Assembly (NCBI RefSeq): GCF_024137965.1
Contig: NZ_CP099975.1
Span: 1,488,001-1,552,000 of the forward strand
Reading direction: 5' to 3'
Origin: Halomonas sp. Y3
GTDB lineage: Bacteria > Pseudomonadota > Gammaproteobacteria > Pseudomonadales > Halomonadaceae
Length of the DNA stretch: 64,000 nucleotides
Positions 56,793 through 64,000 of the stretch are shown piece after piece. Within the stretch, counting starts at the first letter, position 1. Each line of letters begins with the position of its first letter. The position numbers and the translations under genes are program-made. The notes beneath the pieces were generated by a model, which saw only the letters and a list, made by a program, of their open reading frames with translations, made no database searches and was not told the DNA's origin.

Positions 56793-57582
56793 ACTGCTGG
56801 GCATGAGCGCCAACGTGCCGACGGATATCTGCTTCAGCTTTACCGGCTTTCTCCACCGCGGCGGTGGCACCGGCCCCCACCGCGACGGCTGGGGCATCGC
56901 CTTCTACGAGGAGGGGGGCTATCGCGACTTCCGTGACCCCCACCCCTCGGTGCACTCGCCCATCGCCCGTCTGATCACCGACTACCCCATCAAGTCGAAT
57001 ATCGTCATCAGCCATATTCGCCAGGCCAACGTGGGCCAGGTGCGCCTGGCCAATACCCACCCCTTCGTGCGCGAGATGTGGGGGCGGCCCTGGTGCTATG
57101 CCCACAACGGCCAGCTCGCGGGGTGGCAGACGCTGCCGCTCAGCTTCTATCGCCCGGTGGGGGATACCGACAGCGAGCACGCCTTCTGCTGGCTGCTTGG
57201 CGAGCTGCGCGGCCGCTTTCCCGAGCGCCCGGCCAGCGACGCCGAGCGCCAGGGGATGTGGCGGCTGCTGCACCAGCTCTGCGAGCGGCTGCGCGGCCTC
57301 GGGGTCTTCAACCTGCTGCTGGCCGATGGCGACTACCTCTACACCTTCTGCTCCACCAAGCTGGCCCATATCACGCGCCGGGCCCCCTTCGGCCGGGCGA
57401 GCCTGTCGGACGCCGAGCTCACGGTGAACTTCGCCGAGCACACCACCTCCGACGATATCGTCTCGGTCATCGCCACCGAGCCCCTCACCGACAACGAGGC
57501 CTGGGAGCGCATGGCACCCGGGGAGCTGCTGGTGTGGCGCGACGGCAGGATCCTGGCGCGCTACGGCCGCTGCCCTGCGTGA
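56785..57582 (+). CDS. Class II glutamine amidotransferase (YafJ-like)
   Basis: A 265-residue protein. The N-terminal nucleophile is Cys2 in MCELLGMSANVPTDICF; Gly-rich and Arg residues follow in GGGTGPHRDGWGIAFY, and RQANVGQVRLANTHPF and CYAHNGQLAGW complete the glutaminase site. It hydrolyses glutamine and should pass ammonia to a partner, yet no synthase domain is fused. YafJ of E. coli is of the same stand-alone type and is also uncharacterised. Translation is coupled to the upstream VWA gene by an eight-base overlap. Confidence 0.92.
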   Translation: MCELLGMSANVPTDICFSFTGFLHRGGGTGPHRDGWGIAFYEEGGYRDFRDPHPSVHSPIARLITDYPIKSNIVISHIRQANVGQVRLANTHPFVREMWGRPWCYAHNGQLAGWQTLPLSFYRPVGDTDSEHAFCWLLGELRGRFPERPASDAERQGMWRLLHQLCERLRGLGVFNLLLADGDYLYTFCSTKLAHITRRAPFGRASLSDAELTVNFAEHTTSDDIVSVIATEPLTDNEAWERMAPGELLVWRDGRILARYGRCPA

Positions 57583-57652
57583 AAGGAGCCGGCTCGCAGG
57601 GGGAGGCCGAATAGGGCAGGCTGGCGAGCAGAGGCTGGGGTGCGTTCAGGCG

Positions 57653-57666
57653 CAAACGATAGTTTC
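57653..57666 (+). promoter_or_regulatory. PsrA-like operator upstream of fadD
   Basis: CAAAC-GATA-GTTTC matches the published PsrA consensus (G/C)AAAC(N2-4)GTTT(G/C) exactly. It lies 99 bp before the fadD start; a further GATCGTTTTAC follows nearby. The same motif class precedes fadE at 9107-9120. Confidence 0.65.
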
Positions 57667-57764
57667 AATCGATCGTTTTACAGCCTGGGCCGGTCGGTTT
57701 AAGGTAGGACCCCGGGAAAACAACAAGCGCCGATGGCAGATCGGCAACGTCGTGGAGATACGTC

Positions 57765-59447
57765 ATGAGTGAGCACGCCAACGCCCCGGTTCTTTCAGGT
57801 CCCGAGCTCACGGGGCTGGACGAGTACCAGTCGGTTACCGATGTCTTTCACAAGGCGGTCAAGCGCTACGCCGACCGGCCGGCCTTCAGCTGCATGGGGC
57901 AGACGCTGAGCTTTGCCGACCTGGACCGCCTCTCCGGTGATTTCGCGGCCTGGCTGCAGCACGAGACCACCCTGCAGCCGGGCGACCGCATCGCCATCCA
58001 GCTGCCCAACGTGCTGCAGTTTCCGGTGGCGGTATTTGGCGCCATGCGCGCTGGCCTGGTGGTGGTCAACACCAACCCGCTCTACACCGAGCGGGAGATG
58101 GCCCACCAGTTCAAGGACTCCGGCGCCAAGGCGATCGTGATCCTGGCCAACATGGCCGACAAGCTGGAGAAGATCCTCGATCGCACCGATATCCAGCACC
58201 TGGTGGTGACGGAGCTTGCCGACCTGCACGGCTTCCCCAAGCGCCAGCTGATCAACCTGGTGGTCAAGCACGTCAAGAAGATGGTGCCCGCCTACCGGCT
58301 GCCCGGTCATACGCCGTTCCGCCAGGCGCTCAAGGAGGGGGCCGCCCGCCAGCACAGCGACGTGTGGCGCGGGCTGGACGACATCGCCGCCCTGCAGTAC
58401 ACCGGCGGCACCACGGGCCTGGCCAAGGGGACCATGCTCACCCATCGCAACCTGGTCGCCAACATGCTCCAGGCCGGTGAGGCAATCGGCAAGGGGCTCA
58501 ACAACGGCGAGGAGGTGGTGATCGCGCCGCTGCCGGTCTACCACATCTACACCTTCACGGTGAACTGCCTGTTCCTGATGGAGACCGGCAACCACTCCAT
58601 CCTGATCACCAACCCCCGGGACCTGCCCAACTTCGTCAAAGAGCTCAAGGGGCTCCAGTTCACCGCCTTTATCGGGCTCAATACCCTGTTCAACGCCCTC
58701 TGCAACCGCGAGGATTTCCGCGCCCTGGACTTCTCGAAGCTGCACCTGACCATCTCCGGGGGCATGGCGCTCACCAAGGCGGCGGCAGAGCGCTGGAAGG
58801 AGGTCACCGGCTGCGACATCGCCGAGGGCTACGGTCTTACCGAGACCTCGCCGGTGGTCAGCTTCAACCCGGTGGACGCCATCCAGCTCGGCACCATCGG
58901 CATGCCCGTGGCCGGCACCCGGGTCAAGGTGGTGGACGGCGATGGCAACGACCTGCCCTACGGCGAGCCGGGTGAGCTCTGCGTCCAGGGCCCCCAGGTG
59001 ATGAAGGGCTACTGGAACCGCGATGACGAGACCATCAAGGTGATCGACGACGACGGCTGGTTCCATACCGGCGATATCGCCGTGCTCCAGGAGGATGGCT
59101 ATATCCGCATCGTCGACCGCAAGAAGGACATGATTCTGGTCTCCGGCTTCAACGTCTATCCCAACGAGGTGGAGGATGTCGTCGCCACCCACCCAGGCGT
59201 GCTGGAGTCCGCCGCGGTCGGCGTGGAGGACGAGAACAGCGGCGAGGCGATCAAGCTCTTTGTGGTGCCCCGTGGCGACGACCTGGATCCCGAGGAGCTG
59301 CGCGCCTGGTGCAAGAAGGAGCTGACCGGCTACAAGGTGCCCAAGTACGTGGAGCTGCGCGACGAGCTCCCGAAAACCAACGTGGGCAAGGTGCTGCGTC
59401 GCCAGCTGCGCGACGAGGAGCGCGAGAAGGCCAAGGCCGACGCCTGA
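57765..59447 (+). CDS. fadD: Long-chain-fatty-acid--CoA ligase
   Basis: A 560-residue acyl-adenylate-forming enzyme (E. coli FadD has 561). The AMP-binding motif is LQYTGGTTGLAKGTMLTHRN, followed by YGLTETSPVVSFNP and the C-terminal hinge region GWFHTGDIAVLQEDGYIRIV, ending with the catalytic Lys in PKTNVGKVLRRQLRD. It activates long-chain fatty acids to acyl-CoA at the inner membrane, feeding the FadE encoded in this window. Transcribed alone, with a perfect PsrA-like site upstream and a strong terminator after it. Confidence 0.96.
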   Translation: MSEHANAPVLSGPELTGLDEYQSVTDVFHKAVKRYADRPAFSCMGQTLSFADLDRLSGDFAAWLQHETTLQPGDRIAIQLPNVLQFPVAVFGAMRAGLVVVNTNPLYTEREMAHQFKDSGAKAIVILANMADKLEKILDRTDIQHLVVTELADLHGFPKRQLINLVVKHVKKMVPAYRLPGHTPFRQALKEGAARQHSDVWRGLDDIAALQYTGGTTGLAKGTMLTHRNLVANMLQAGEAIGKGLNNGEEVVIAPLPVYHIYTFTVNCLFLMETGNHSILITNPRDLPNFVKELKGLQFTAFIGLNTLFNALCNREDFRALDFSKLHLTISGGMALTKAAAERWKEVTGCDIAEGYGLTETSPVVSFNPVDAIQLGTIGMPVAGTRVKVVDGDGNDLPYGEPGELCVQGPQVMKGYWNRDDETIKVIDDDGWFHTGDIAVLQEDGYIRIVDRKKDMILVSGFNVYPNEVEDVVATHPGVLESAAVGVEDENSGEAIKLFVVPRGDDLDPEELRAWCKKELTGYKVPKYVELRDELPKTNVGKVLRRQLRDEEREKAKADA

Positions 59448-59533
59448 CCCGGCGATAGCCGCATTCTCTTTGGGTCATAGCCAGCCTCAATGGCCCGGAT
59501 TAGGCGCCGCCCCCGGGGCGGCGGTACAATGAG

Positions 59534-59567
59534 CTGCCCGCACCGATTCCGGTGCGGGCAGTTTTCC
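59534..59567 (+). terminator. Rho-independent terminator of fadD
   Basis: A 12-bp perfect GC-rich stem with an ATTC loop followed by TTTTCC. It lies 87 bases after the fadD stop and 35 bases before hrpA. Confidence 0.85.
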
Positions 59568-59601
59568 GTCTCTTGCCCCTTCCCTCTCTACCGGAGCCGC
59601 C

Positions 59602-62600
59602 GTGTCCCACGCGATCCCCGACGCTGTCCCCGCCCATGCTCGAACCGACTCCCAGCGCCTGAGCGCCCTGCGCCAGGGGCTGGACGGCGTGCTGCTGCGC
59701 GACCGGCCGGCCCTGGAGAAGCGCCTCGGGGGCCTCGCCCGGCGGCTGAAGGAGGGCAAGCCGGTGGATCGCGGCCTGGGTGAGGTGGAGCAGGCCGTCG
59801 CGCGCTCCCGGGAGGCGGTGGCGCGCCGCGCGGCCCGCCCGGTGACCCTCAACTATCCCCCCGAGCTGCCCGTGGTGGAGCGCCGGGAGGATATCCTCGC
59901 GGCCCTGCGCGACCACCAGGTGGTGGTGGTGGCCGGCGAGACCGGCTCCGGCAAGACTACCCAGCTGCCCAAGCTCTGCCTGGAGCTGGGGCTGGGGCGC
60001 CGCGGGCTGATCGGCCATACCCAGCCGCGGCGGCTGGCGGCGCGCTCCGTGGCCGCGCGGCTGGCCGAGGAGCTCCAGACGCCGCTTGGGGAGCAGGTGG
60101 GCTATCAGGTGCGCTTCACCGACCAGAGCAGCGACGAGACCCTGGTCAAGCTGATGACCGACGGCATCCTGCTGGCCGAGACCCGCCACGACCCCGAGCT
60201 GCGGCGCTACGAGGCGATCATCATCGACGAGGCCCACGAGCGCAGCCTCAACATCGACTTCCTGCTCGGCTACCTGAAGCGGCTGCTGCCGCGGCGCCCC
60301 GACCTCAAGGTGATCATCACCTCGGCCACCATCGATGTGGAGCGCTTCGCCGCCCACTTCGCCCGGCCCGCCGCCGGCGGCGACGAGGCCAGGCCGGCCC
60401 CGGTGGTGGAGGTCTCTGGGCGCACCTATCCGGTGGAGGTGCACTACCGCCCCCTGGTGCGCGACGCCGAGGACGAGGAGGATCGCACCCTTCAGGAGGG
60501 GATTCTCCACGCCGTGGAGGAGATCGAGCAGATCGAGCGCGCCAAGGGCTGGCGCCACGGCCCCCGGGATATCCTGGTCTTCCTGCCCGGGGAGCGGGAG
60601 ATTCGCGAGACCGCCGACACCCTGCGTCGGGCCGACCTGCGCGGCACCGAGATCCTGCCCCTCTACGCCCGGCTCTCCAACGCCGAGCAGAACCGGGTCT
60701 TCGCCCCCCACCGGGGGCGGCGCATCGTGCTGGCCACCAACGTGGCCGAGACCTCGCTCACCGTGCCCGGCATCCGCTACGTGATCGACCCGGGCCTGGT
60801 GCGCATCAGCCGCTACAGCTACCGGACCAAGATCCAACGCCTGCCGGTGGAGGCGGTGAGCCAGGCCAGCGCCAACCAGCGCATGGGGCGCTGCGGCCGG
60901 GTGGCCGAGGGGGTCTGCATCCGCCTCTACGACGAGGAGGGCTTCCTCGCCCGGCCGGCCTTCACCGACCCCGAGATCCGCCGCACCAACCTCGCCTCGG
61001 TGATCCTCTCCATGCTGTCGCTCAGGCTCGGCGACATCGAGGCCTTCCCCTTCGTGGATCCGCCGGACTCGCGCTTTATCACCGACGGCTTCAAGCTGCT
61101 CTTCGAGCTGGGGGCGGTGGACGAGGCCCAGCGGCTCACTCCCGTGGGACGCAAGCTGGCCCGGCTGCCCATCGACCCGCGCCTGGCGCGCATGGTGCTG
61201 GCCGGCGCCGAGCAGGGCGGGCTTCGCGAGGTGCTGATCGTGGTGGCGGGCCTCGCCGTCCAGGACCCCCGGGAGCGCCCGGCGGAGAAGCGCCAGGCCG
61301 CCGACCAGGCCCACCGCCGCTGGCAGGACCCCGACTCCGATTTCCTGGCGCTGCTCAACCTCTGGGACGGTGTCGAGGCGGCCCGGGAGGCGCTCTCCGG
61401 CAACCAGCTTCGCCGCTGGTGCAAGGAGCACTACATCAACTACCTGCGCATGCGGGAGTGGCACGATACCTTCCGCCAGCTGCGCCAGCTGCTGCGCGAC
61501 ATGCAGGTCGAGGTGCCGCCGCCGGCGCCCTGGCCGTCTCCCGAGGCGGGTAGCGCCGAGGAGGGCGATGCCGAGACGGCGCGCAAGGAGGCCCGTCGCC
61601 GCCAGGCGGCCACCCTGCACCGGGCGCTCTTGCCCGGGCTGCTCTCCCACCTGGGGCTTCTCACCGAGAATCGCGAGTACCTGGGGGCGCGCAACCGCAA
61701 GTTCGTGATCCACCCGGGTTCGGGACTCGCCAAGAAGTCGCCCAAGTGGCTGATGGCCTTCGAGCTGGTGGAGACGACGAAGCTCTTCGCCCGCACCGTG
61801 GCGAAGATCGATCCCCAGTGGATCGAGCCCATGGCGGAACACCTGGTCAAGCGCAGCTATGCCGAGCCCCACTGGGAGATGAAGCGCGCCCAGGTGGTCG
61901 CCAAGGAGCAGGTGACCCTCTTCGGCCTGCCCATCGTGACGGGGCGGCGAGTGCACTATGGCCCCATCGCGCCCGCCGAGGCCCGCGAGCTCTTTATCCG
62001 CCGCGCCCTGGTGGAGGGGGAGTTCCGTACCCGGGGCGACTTCTTCGCCCATAACCGGGCGCTGGTCGAGGAGGTCGAGGACCTGGAGGACCGCGCCCGG
62101 CGCCGGGATATCCTGGTGGACGAGGAGACCCTCTTCGCCTTCTACGACGAGCGCCTCCCCGAGGGCATCCACAACGGCAAGGGGTTCGAGGCGTGGCGCA
62201 AGAGCGCCGAGGCCGAGAATCCCGCTATTCTCAAGTTCGACCGCGCCGCCCTGCTGGCCCGGGAGGCCAGTGAGGTCACCGAGGCGGACTACCCGGACGA
62301 GCTGGTGCTCGGCGGCGTGCGCTATCCGCTCGCCTACCACTTCGAGCCCGGCGCCGAGGATGACGGCGTCACCCTCACCGTGCCCGCCGCCATGCTGCCC
62401 CAGCTGCCGGCGGCGCGCCTGGAGTGGCTGGTGCCGGGGCTTCTGCGCGAGAAGTGCATCGCCCTGATGAAGTCGCTGCCCAAGGCGATCCGTCGTCAAG
62501 TCGTGCCGATCCCCGACTGGGTGGATGCGGCCCTGGAGACGATCGTCCCCGACGATATCCCCCTCACCGAGGCCCTGGGCGAGTTCCTGCGCCGCCGCAC

Positions 62601-63648
62601 CGGGGTGCGCGTGCACCCCGACGACTGGCAGCGGGACCAGCTCGAGCCCCACCTGGTGATGAACCTCAGGGTGGTGGACCACGAGGGGAGGATGATCGGC
62701 CAGGGGCGTGATGTCCGCGAACTGGAGCGGCGCTTCGAGAAGGCGGCGGGGCAGGGGGCCCGAGCCCTGGCCGCCGAGGCGCGGCTGGAGGCGCCGGTGG
62801 CGGGGCTACCCGAGGAGGGGCTGCCCGAGTCCCGGGTGACCAGCCAGGCGGGCATCCGCGTCGAGGCCTTCCCGGCCCTGGTGCCCGAGGGCAATGCCTT
62901 CCGGGTGGAGCTCTTCGACCATCCGGACAAGGCCCGGGAGGCCCACCGGGATGGCGTGGTAAGCCTGGCCATGCGCCGGCTGCCGGACCAGGTGCGCGCC
63001 ATCGAGCGCCTGGGGGGGCTCAACACCTGTGCGCTGCTCTTCGCCAAGGTGGGCAGCAAGCGCCAGCTGATCGACGACGTGGTGCGGGCGGTCTTCCTCC
63101 AGGTGGCGGCGGTGGACCCGCTGCCCCGCTCCGCCGCCGAGCTGGAGGCGCGCCTGGCCGAGACCGGCGCCGCCCTGGTGCCCCGGGCCGAAGCCCTGGT
63201 CGTGACCCTGGAGGCCGCGCTCAAGGGCCACCTGGCGATCACCAAGGCGTTGAAGGGCAACCTGAACCTGGCCCTGGCCCTGGTATACAGTGACCTCAAG
63301 GCCCAGATGGCACGTCTGGTGCATCCCGGCTTCGTCAGCGAGGCGGGGGAGTGGCTGGAGGAGTATCCTCGCTACATGGAGGCGGCCCTGATCCGCCTGG
63401 AGAAGGCCCCCCGGGAGCGCCTGCGCGACCAGATGCATATGCAGGAGGTCCAGGCCCTGGAGGCCAGGCTGGCGGCCCGCCTCGAGAGCGAGCGCCGCGG
63501 CGGCATGGCCCCGCCGGCGCTGGAAGCCTTCCGCTGGTGGATCGAGGAGCTGCGCGTCTCGCTCTTCGCCCAGCAGCTGGGCACCAAATTTGCGGTCTCC
63601 GCCAAGCGCCTCGAGAGGCGCTGGGCGGAGATCACCGGGCGCCCCTGA
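59602..63648 (+). CDS. hrpA: ATP-dependent RNA helicase HrpA (DEAH-box)
   Basis: A 1348-residue helicase; E. coli HrpA has 1300. Walker A is GETGSGKTTQLPK (about residue 112), the DEAH box is IIIDEAHERSLNIDFLLGYL (about 205-225), and motif VI is NQRMGRCGRVAEG. The oligonucleotide-binding and long C-terminal DUF3418-type region follow, ending VSAKRLERRWAEITG. HrpA helicases resolve stalled ribosomes. I accept the GTG start at 59602, preceded by GGAG and yielding the normal length; no ATG fits better. Confidence 0.95.
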   Translation: MSHAIPDAVPAHARTDSQRLSALRQGLDGVLLRDRPALEKRLGGLARRLKEGKPVDRGLGEVEQAVARSREAVARRAARPVTLNYPPELPVVERREDILAALRDHQVVVVAGETGSGKTTQLPKLCLELGLGRRGLIGHTQPRRLAARSVAARLAEELQTPLGEQVGYQVRFTDQSSDETLVKLMTDGILLAETRHDPELRRYEAIIIDEAHERSLNIDFLLGYLKRLLPRRPDLKVIITSATIDVERFAAHFARPAAGGDEARPAPVVEVSGRTYPVEVHYRPLVRDAEDEEDRTLQEGILHAVEEIEQIERAKGWRHGPRDILVFLPGEREIRETADTLRRADLRGTEILPLYARLSNAEQNRVFAPHRGRRIVLATNVAETSLTVPGIRYVIDPGLVRISRYSYRTKIQRLPVEAVSQASANQRMGRCGRVAEGVCIRLYDEEGFLARPAFTDPEIRRTNLASVILSMLSLRLGDIEAFPFVDPPDSRFITDGFKLLFELGAVDEAQRLTPVGRKLARLPIDPRLARMVLAGAEQGGLREVLIVVAGLAVQDPRERPAEKRQAADQAHRRWQDPDSDFLALLNLWDGVEAAREALSGNQLRRWCKEHYINYLRMREWHDTFRQLRQLLRDMQVEVPPPAPWPSPEAGSAEEGDAETARKEARRRQAATLHRALLPGLLSHLGLLTENREYLGARNRKFVIHPGSGLAKKSPKWLMAFELVETTKLFARTVAKIDPQWIEPMAEHLVKRSYAEPHWEMKRAQVVAKEQVTLFGLPIVTGRRVHYGPIAPAEARELFIRRALVEGEFRTRGDFFAHNRALVEEVEDLEDRARRRDILVDEETLFAFYDERLPEGIHNGKGFEAWRKSAEAENPAILKFDRAALLAREASEVTEADYPDELVLGGVRYPLAYHFEPGAEDDGVTLTVPAAMLPQLPAARLEWLVPGLLREKCIALMKSLPKAIRRQVVPIPDWVDAALETIVPDDIPLTEALGEFLRRRTGVRVHPDDWQRDQLEPHLVMNLRVVDHEGRMIGQGRDVRELERRFEKAAGQGARALAAEARLEAPVAGLPEEGLPESRVTSQAGIRVEAFPALVPEGNAFRVELFDHPDKAREAHRDGVVSLAMRRLPDQVRAIERLGGLNTCALLFAKVGSKRQLIDDVVRAVFLQVAAVDPLPRSAAELEARLAETGAALVPRAEALVVTLEAALKGHLAITKALKGNLNLALALVYSDLKAQMARLVHPGFVSEAGEWLEEYPRYMEAALIRLEKAPRERLRDQMHMQEVQALEARLAARLESERRGGMAPPALEAFRWWIEELRVSLFAQQLGTKFAVSAKRLERRWAEITGRP

Positions 63649-63716
63649 GCGCCCCGAACAGCAAGCGGTCGCCGCGGCGGCCAGGGCGGCCCGGACGCCG
63701 CGAAAGGGAGATACCG

Positions 63717-64000
63717 ATGACCAACGTCGTGATTACCGGCACAGGACTCTTCACGCCGGAGCACACCATCGACAACGATGCTCTGGTGGCCTCGTTCAAT
63801 GCCTGGGTGGATACCGAGAACGCGCGCCGCGCCGAGGCCGGCATCGAGGCGCGCCTGGCGCACTCCAGCAGCGAGTTCATCGTCAAGGCCTCGGGCATCC
63901 ACAGCCGCCACGTGCTCGATGCCGAGGGCATCCTCGACCCTGAGCGCATGCGGCCCCGGCTGCGCGAGCGGAGCAACGACGAGCCCTCCATCCAGTGCGA
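63717..64000 (+). CDS. Beta-ketoacyl-ACP synthase III family protein, N-terminal part (cut by window edge)
   Basis: The first 94 codons are present. The translation MTNVVITGTGLFTPEHTIDN, followed by DALVASFNAWVDTENARRAE and KASGIHSRHVLDAEGILDPE, matches the N-terminus of the Pseudomonas PA3286-type KAS III, which channels octanoyl-CoA from beta-oxidation into fatty acid synthesis. The catalytic Cys, His and Asn lie beyond the window. GGGAGAT precedes the ATG at 63717. Its position behind fadD and hrpA fits a link between fatty-acid degradation and synthesis. Confidence 0.82.
   Translation, partial: MTNVVITGTGLFTPEHTIDNDALVASFNAWVDTENARRAEAGIEARLAHSSSEFIVKASGIHSRHVLDAEGILDPERMRPRLRERSNDEPSIQC

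Overview
This window looks like a chromosomal segment of a GC-rich gammaproteobacterium, most plausibly Halomonas or a close relative (Halomonadaceae/Oceanospirillales, with Pseudomonas as the next nearest style). The evidence is the high GC content, a FadE/FadD-type beta-oxidation set with PsrA-like operator sites, cydABX with an Anr/FNR box, full-length Prc, QueF, YcgL/YcgN and OMPLA, and proteobacterial tRNA and SRP RNA genes. No genus call can be proven from sequence reading alone. No CRISPR array, replication origin or complete prophage was seen. The only clear mobile element is a group II intron.

Layout. 1-4.5 kb: the 5' part of an RpiR-type regulator, divergent from a small acyl-CoA operon (crotonase, NDP-forming acyl-CoA ligase, second crotonase). 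4.6-9.1 kb: an SLC13-like permease with an unusual charged insert, convergent with fadE. 9.2-14.5 kb: a stable-RNA region with tRNA-Met, three tRNA-Asn, an inverted second tRNA-Met and three tandem tRNA-Glu/tRNA-Gly pairs. prc and an M18 aminopeptidase lie inside it, and two broken tRNA-Gly 3' ends lie at its right side. 14.6-18.7 kb: ABC-2 exporter genes overlapping queF, a nitroreductase, a YiiD-type thioesterase and tRNA-Ser(GGA). 18.7-20.6 kb: a group IIC-like intron with its reverse transcriptase, placed just behind the tRNA-Ser terminator. 20.7-25.5 kb: an orphan muramidase, a DUF3617 protein, and cydABX followed by an ABC-ATPase remnant.

25.8-35.8 kb: an RND efflux pump pair with a palindromic operator in its promoter, a BaiN/YhiN flavoprotein, an orphan ParA, a TetR regulator, a CopD-like membrane protein, the elaB/yqjD-yqjE-yqjK envelope operon and pldA. 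35.9-42.3 kb: an MscK-type mechanosensitive channel, TlyA methyltransferase and a KefB-type antiporter. 42.3-46.1 kb: a three-gene operon of an ATP-grasp ligase, a 682-residue protein carrying a papain-like Gln/Cys/His/Asn signature, and a P-II-like regulator. This is the best candidate here for an undescribed system. 46.2-52.6 kb: SRP RNA, a KfrA-like protein, then dnaX-ybaB-recR-rnd-ycgL-ycgN. 52.6-57.6 kb: oligopeptidase B, and a membrane protein/VWA/glutamine amidotransferase cluster. 57.6-64 kb: fadD, hrpA and the start of a ketoacyl synthase III.

How the genes connect. fadE and fadD carry the same PsrA-like site, which suggests one fatty-acid-responsive regulon. The terminal ketoacyl synthase resembles the Pseudomonas enzyme that channels beta-oxidation intermediates into fatty acid synthesis. 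cydABX appears oxygen-regulated. MscK, the KefB-type antiporter, the SLC13 permease and the ElaB/YqjD operon fit an osmotically challenged, ion-managing lifestyle. Start sites were chosen by Shine-Dalgarno sequence, family length and overlap with neighbours. Family names come from recognising motifs and sequence style, not from database searches.
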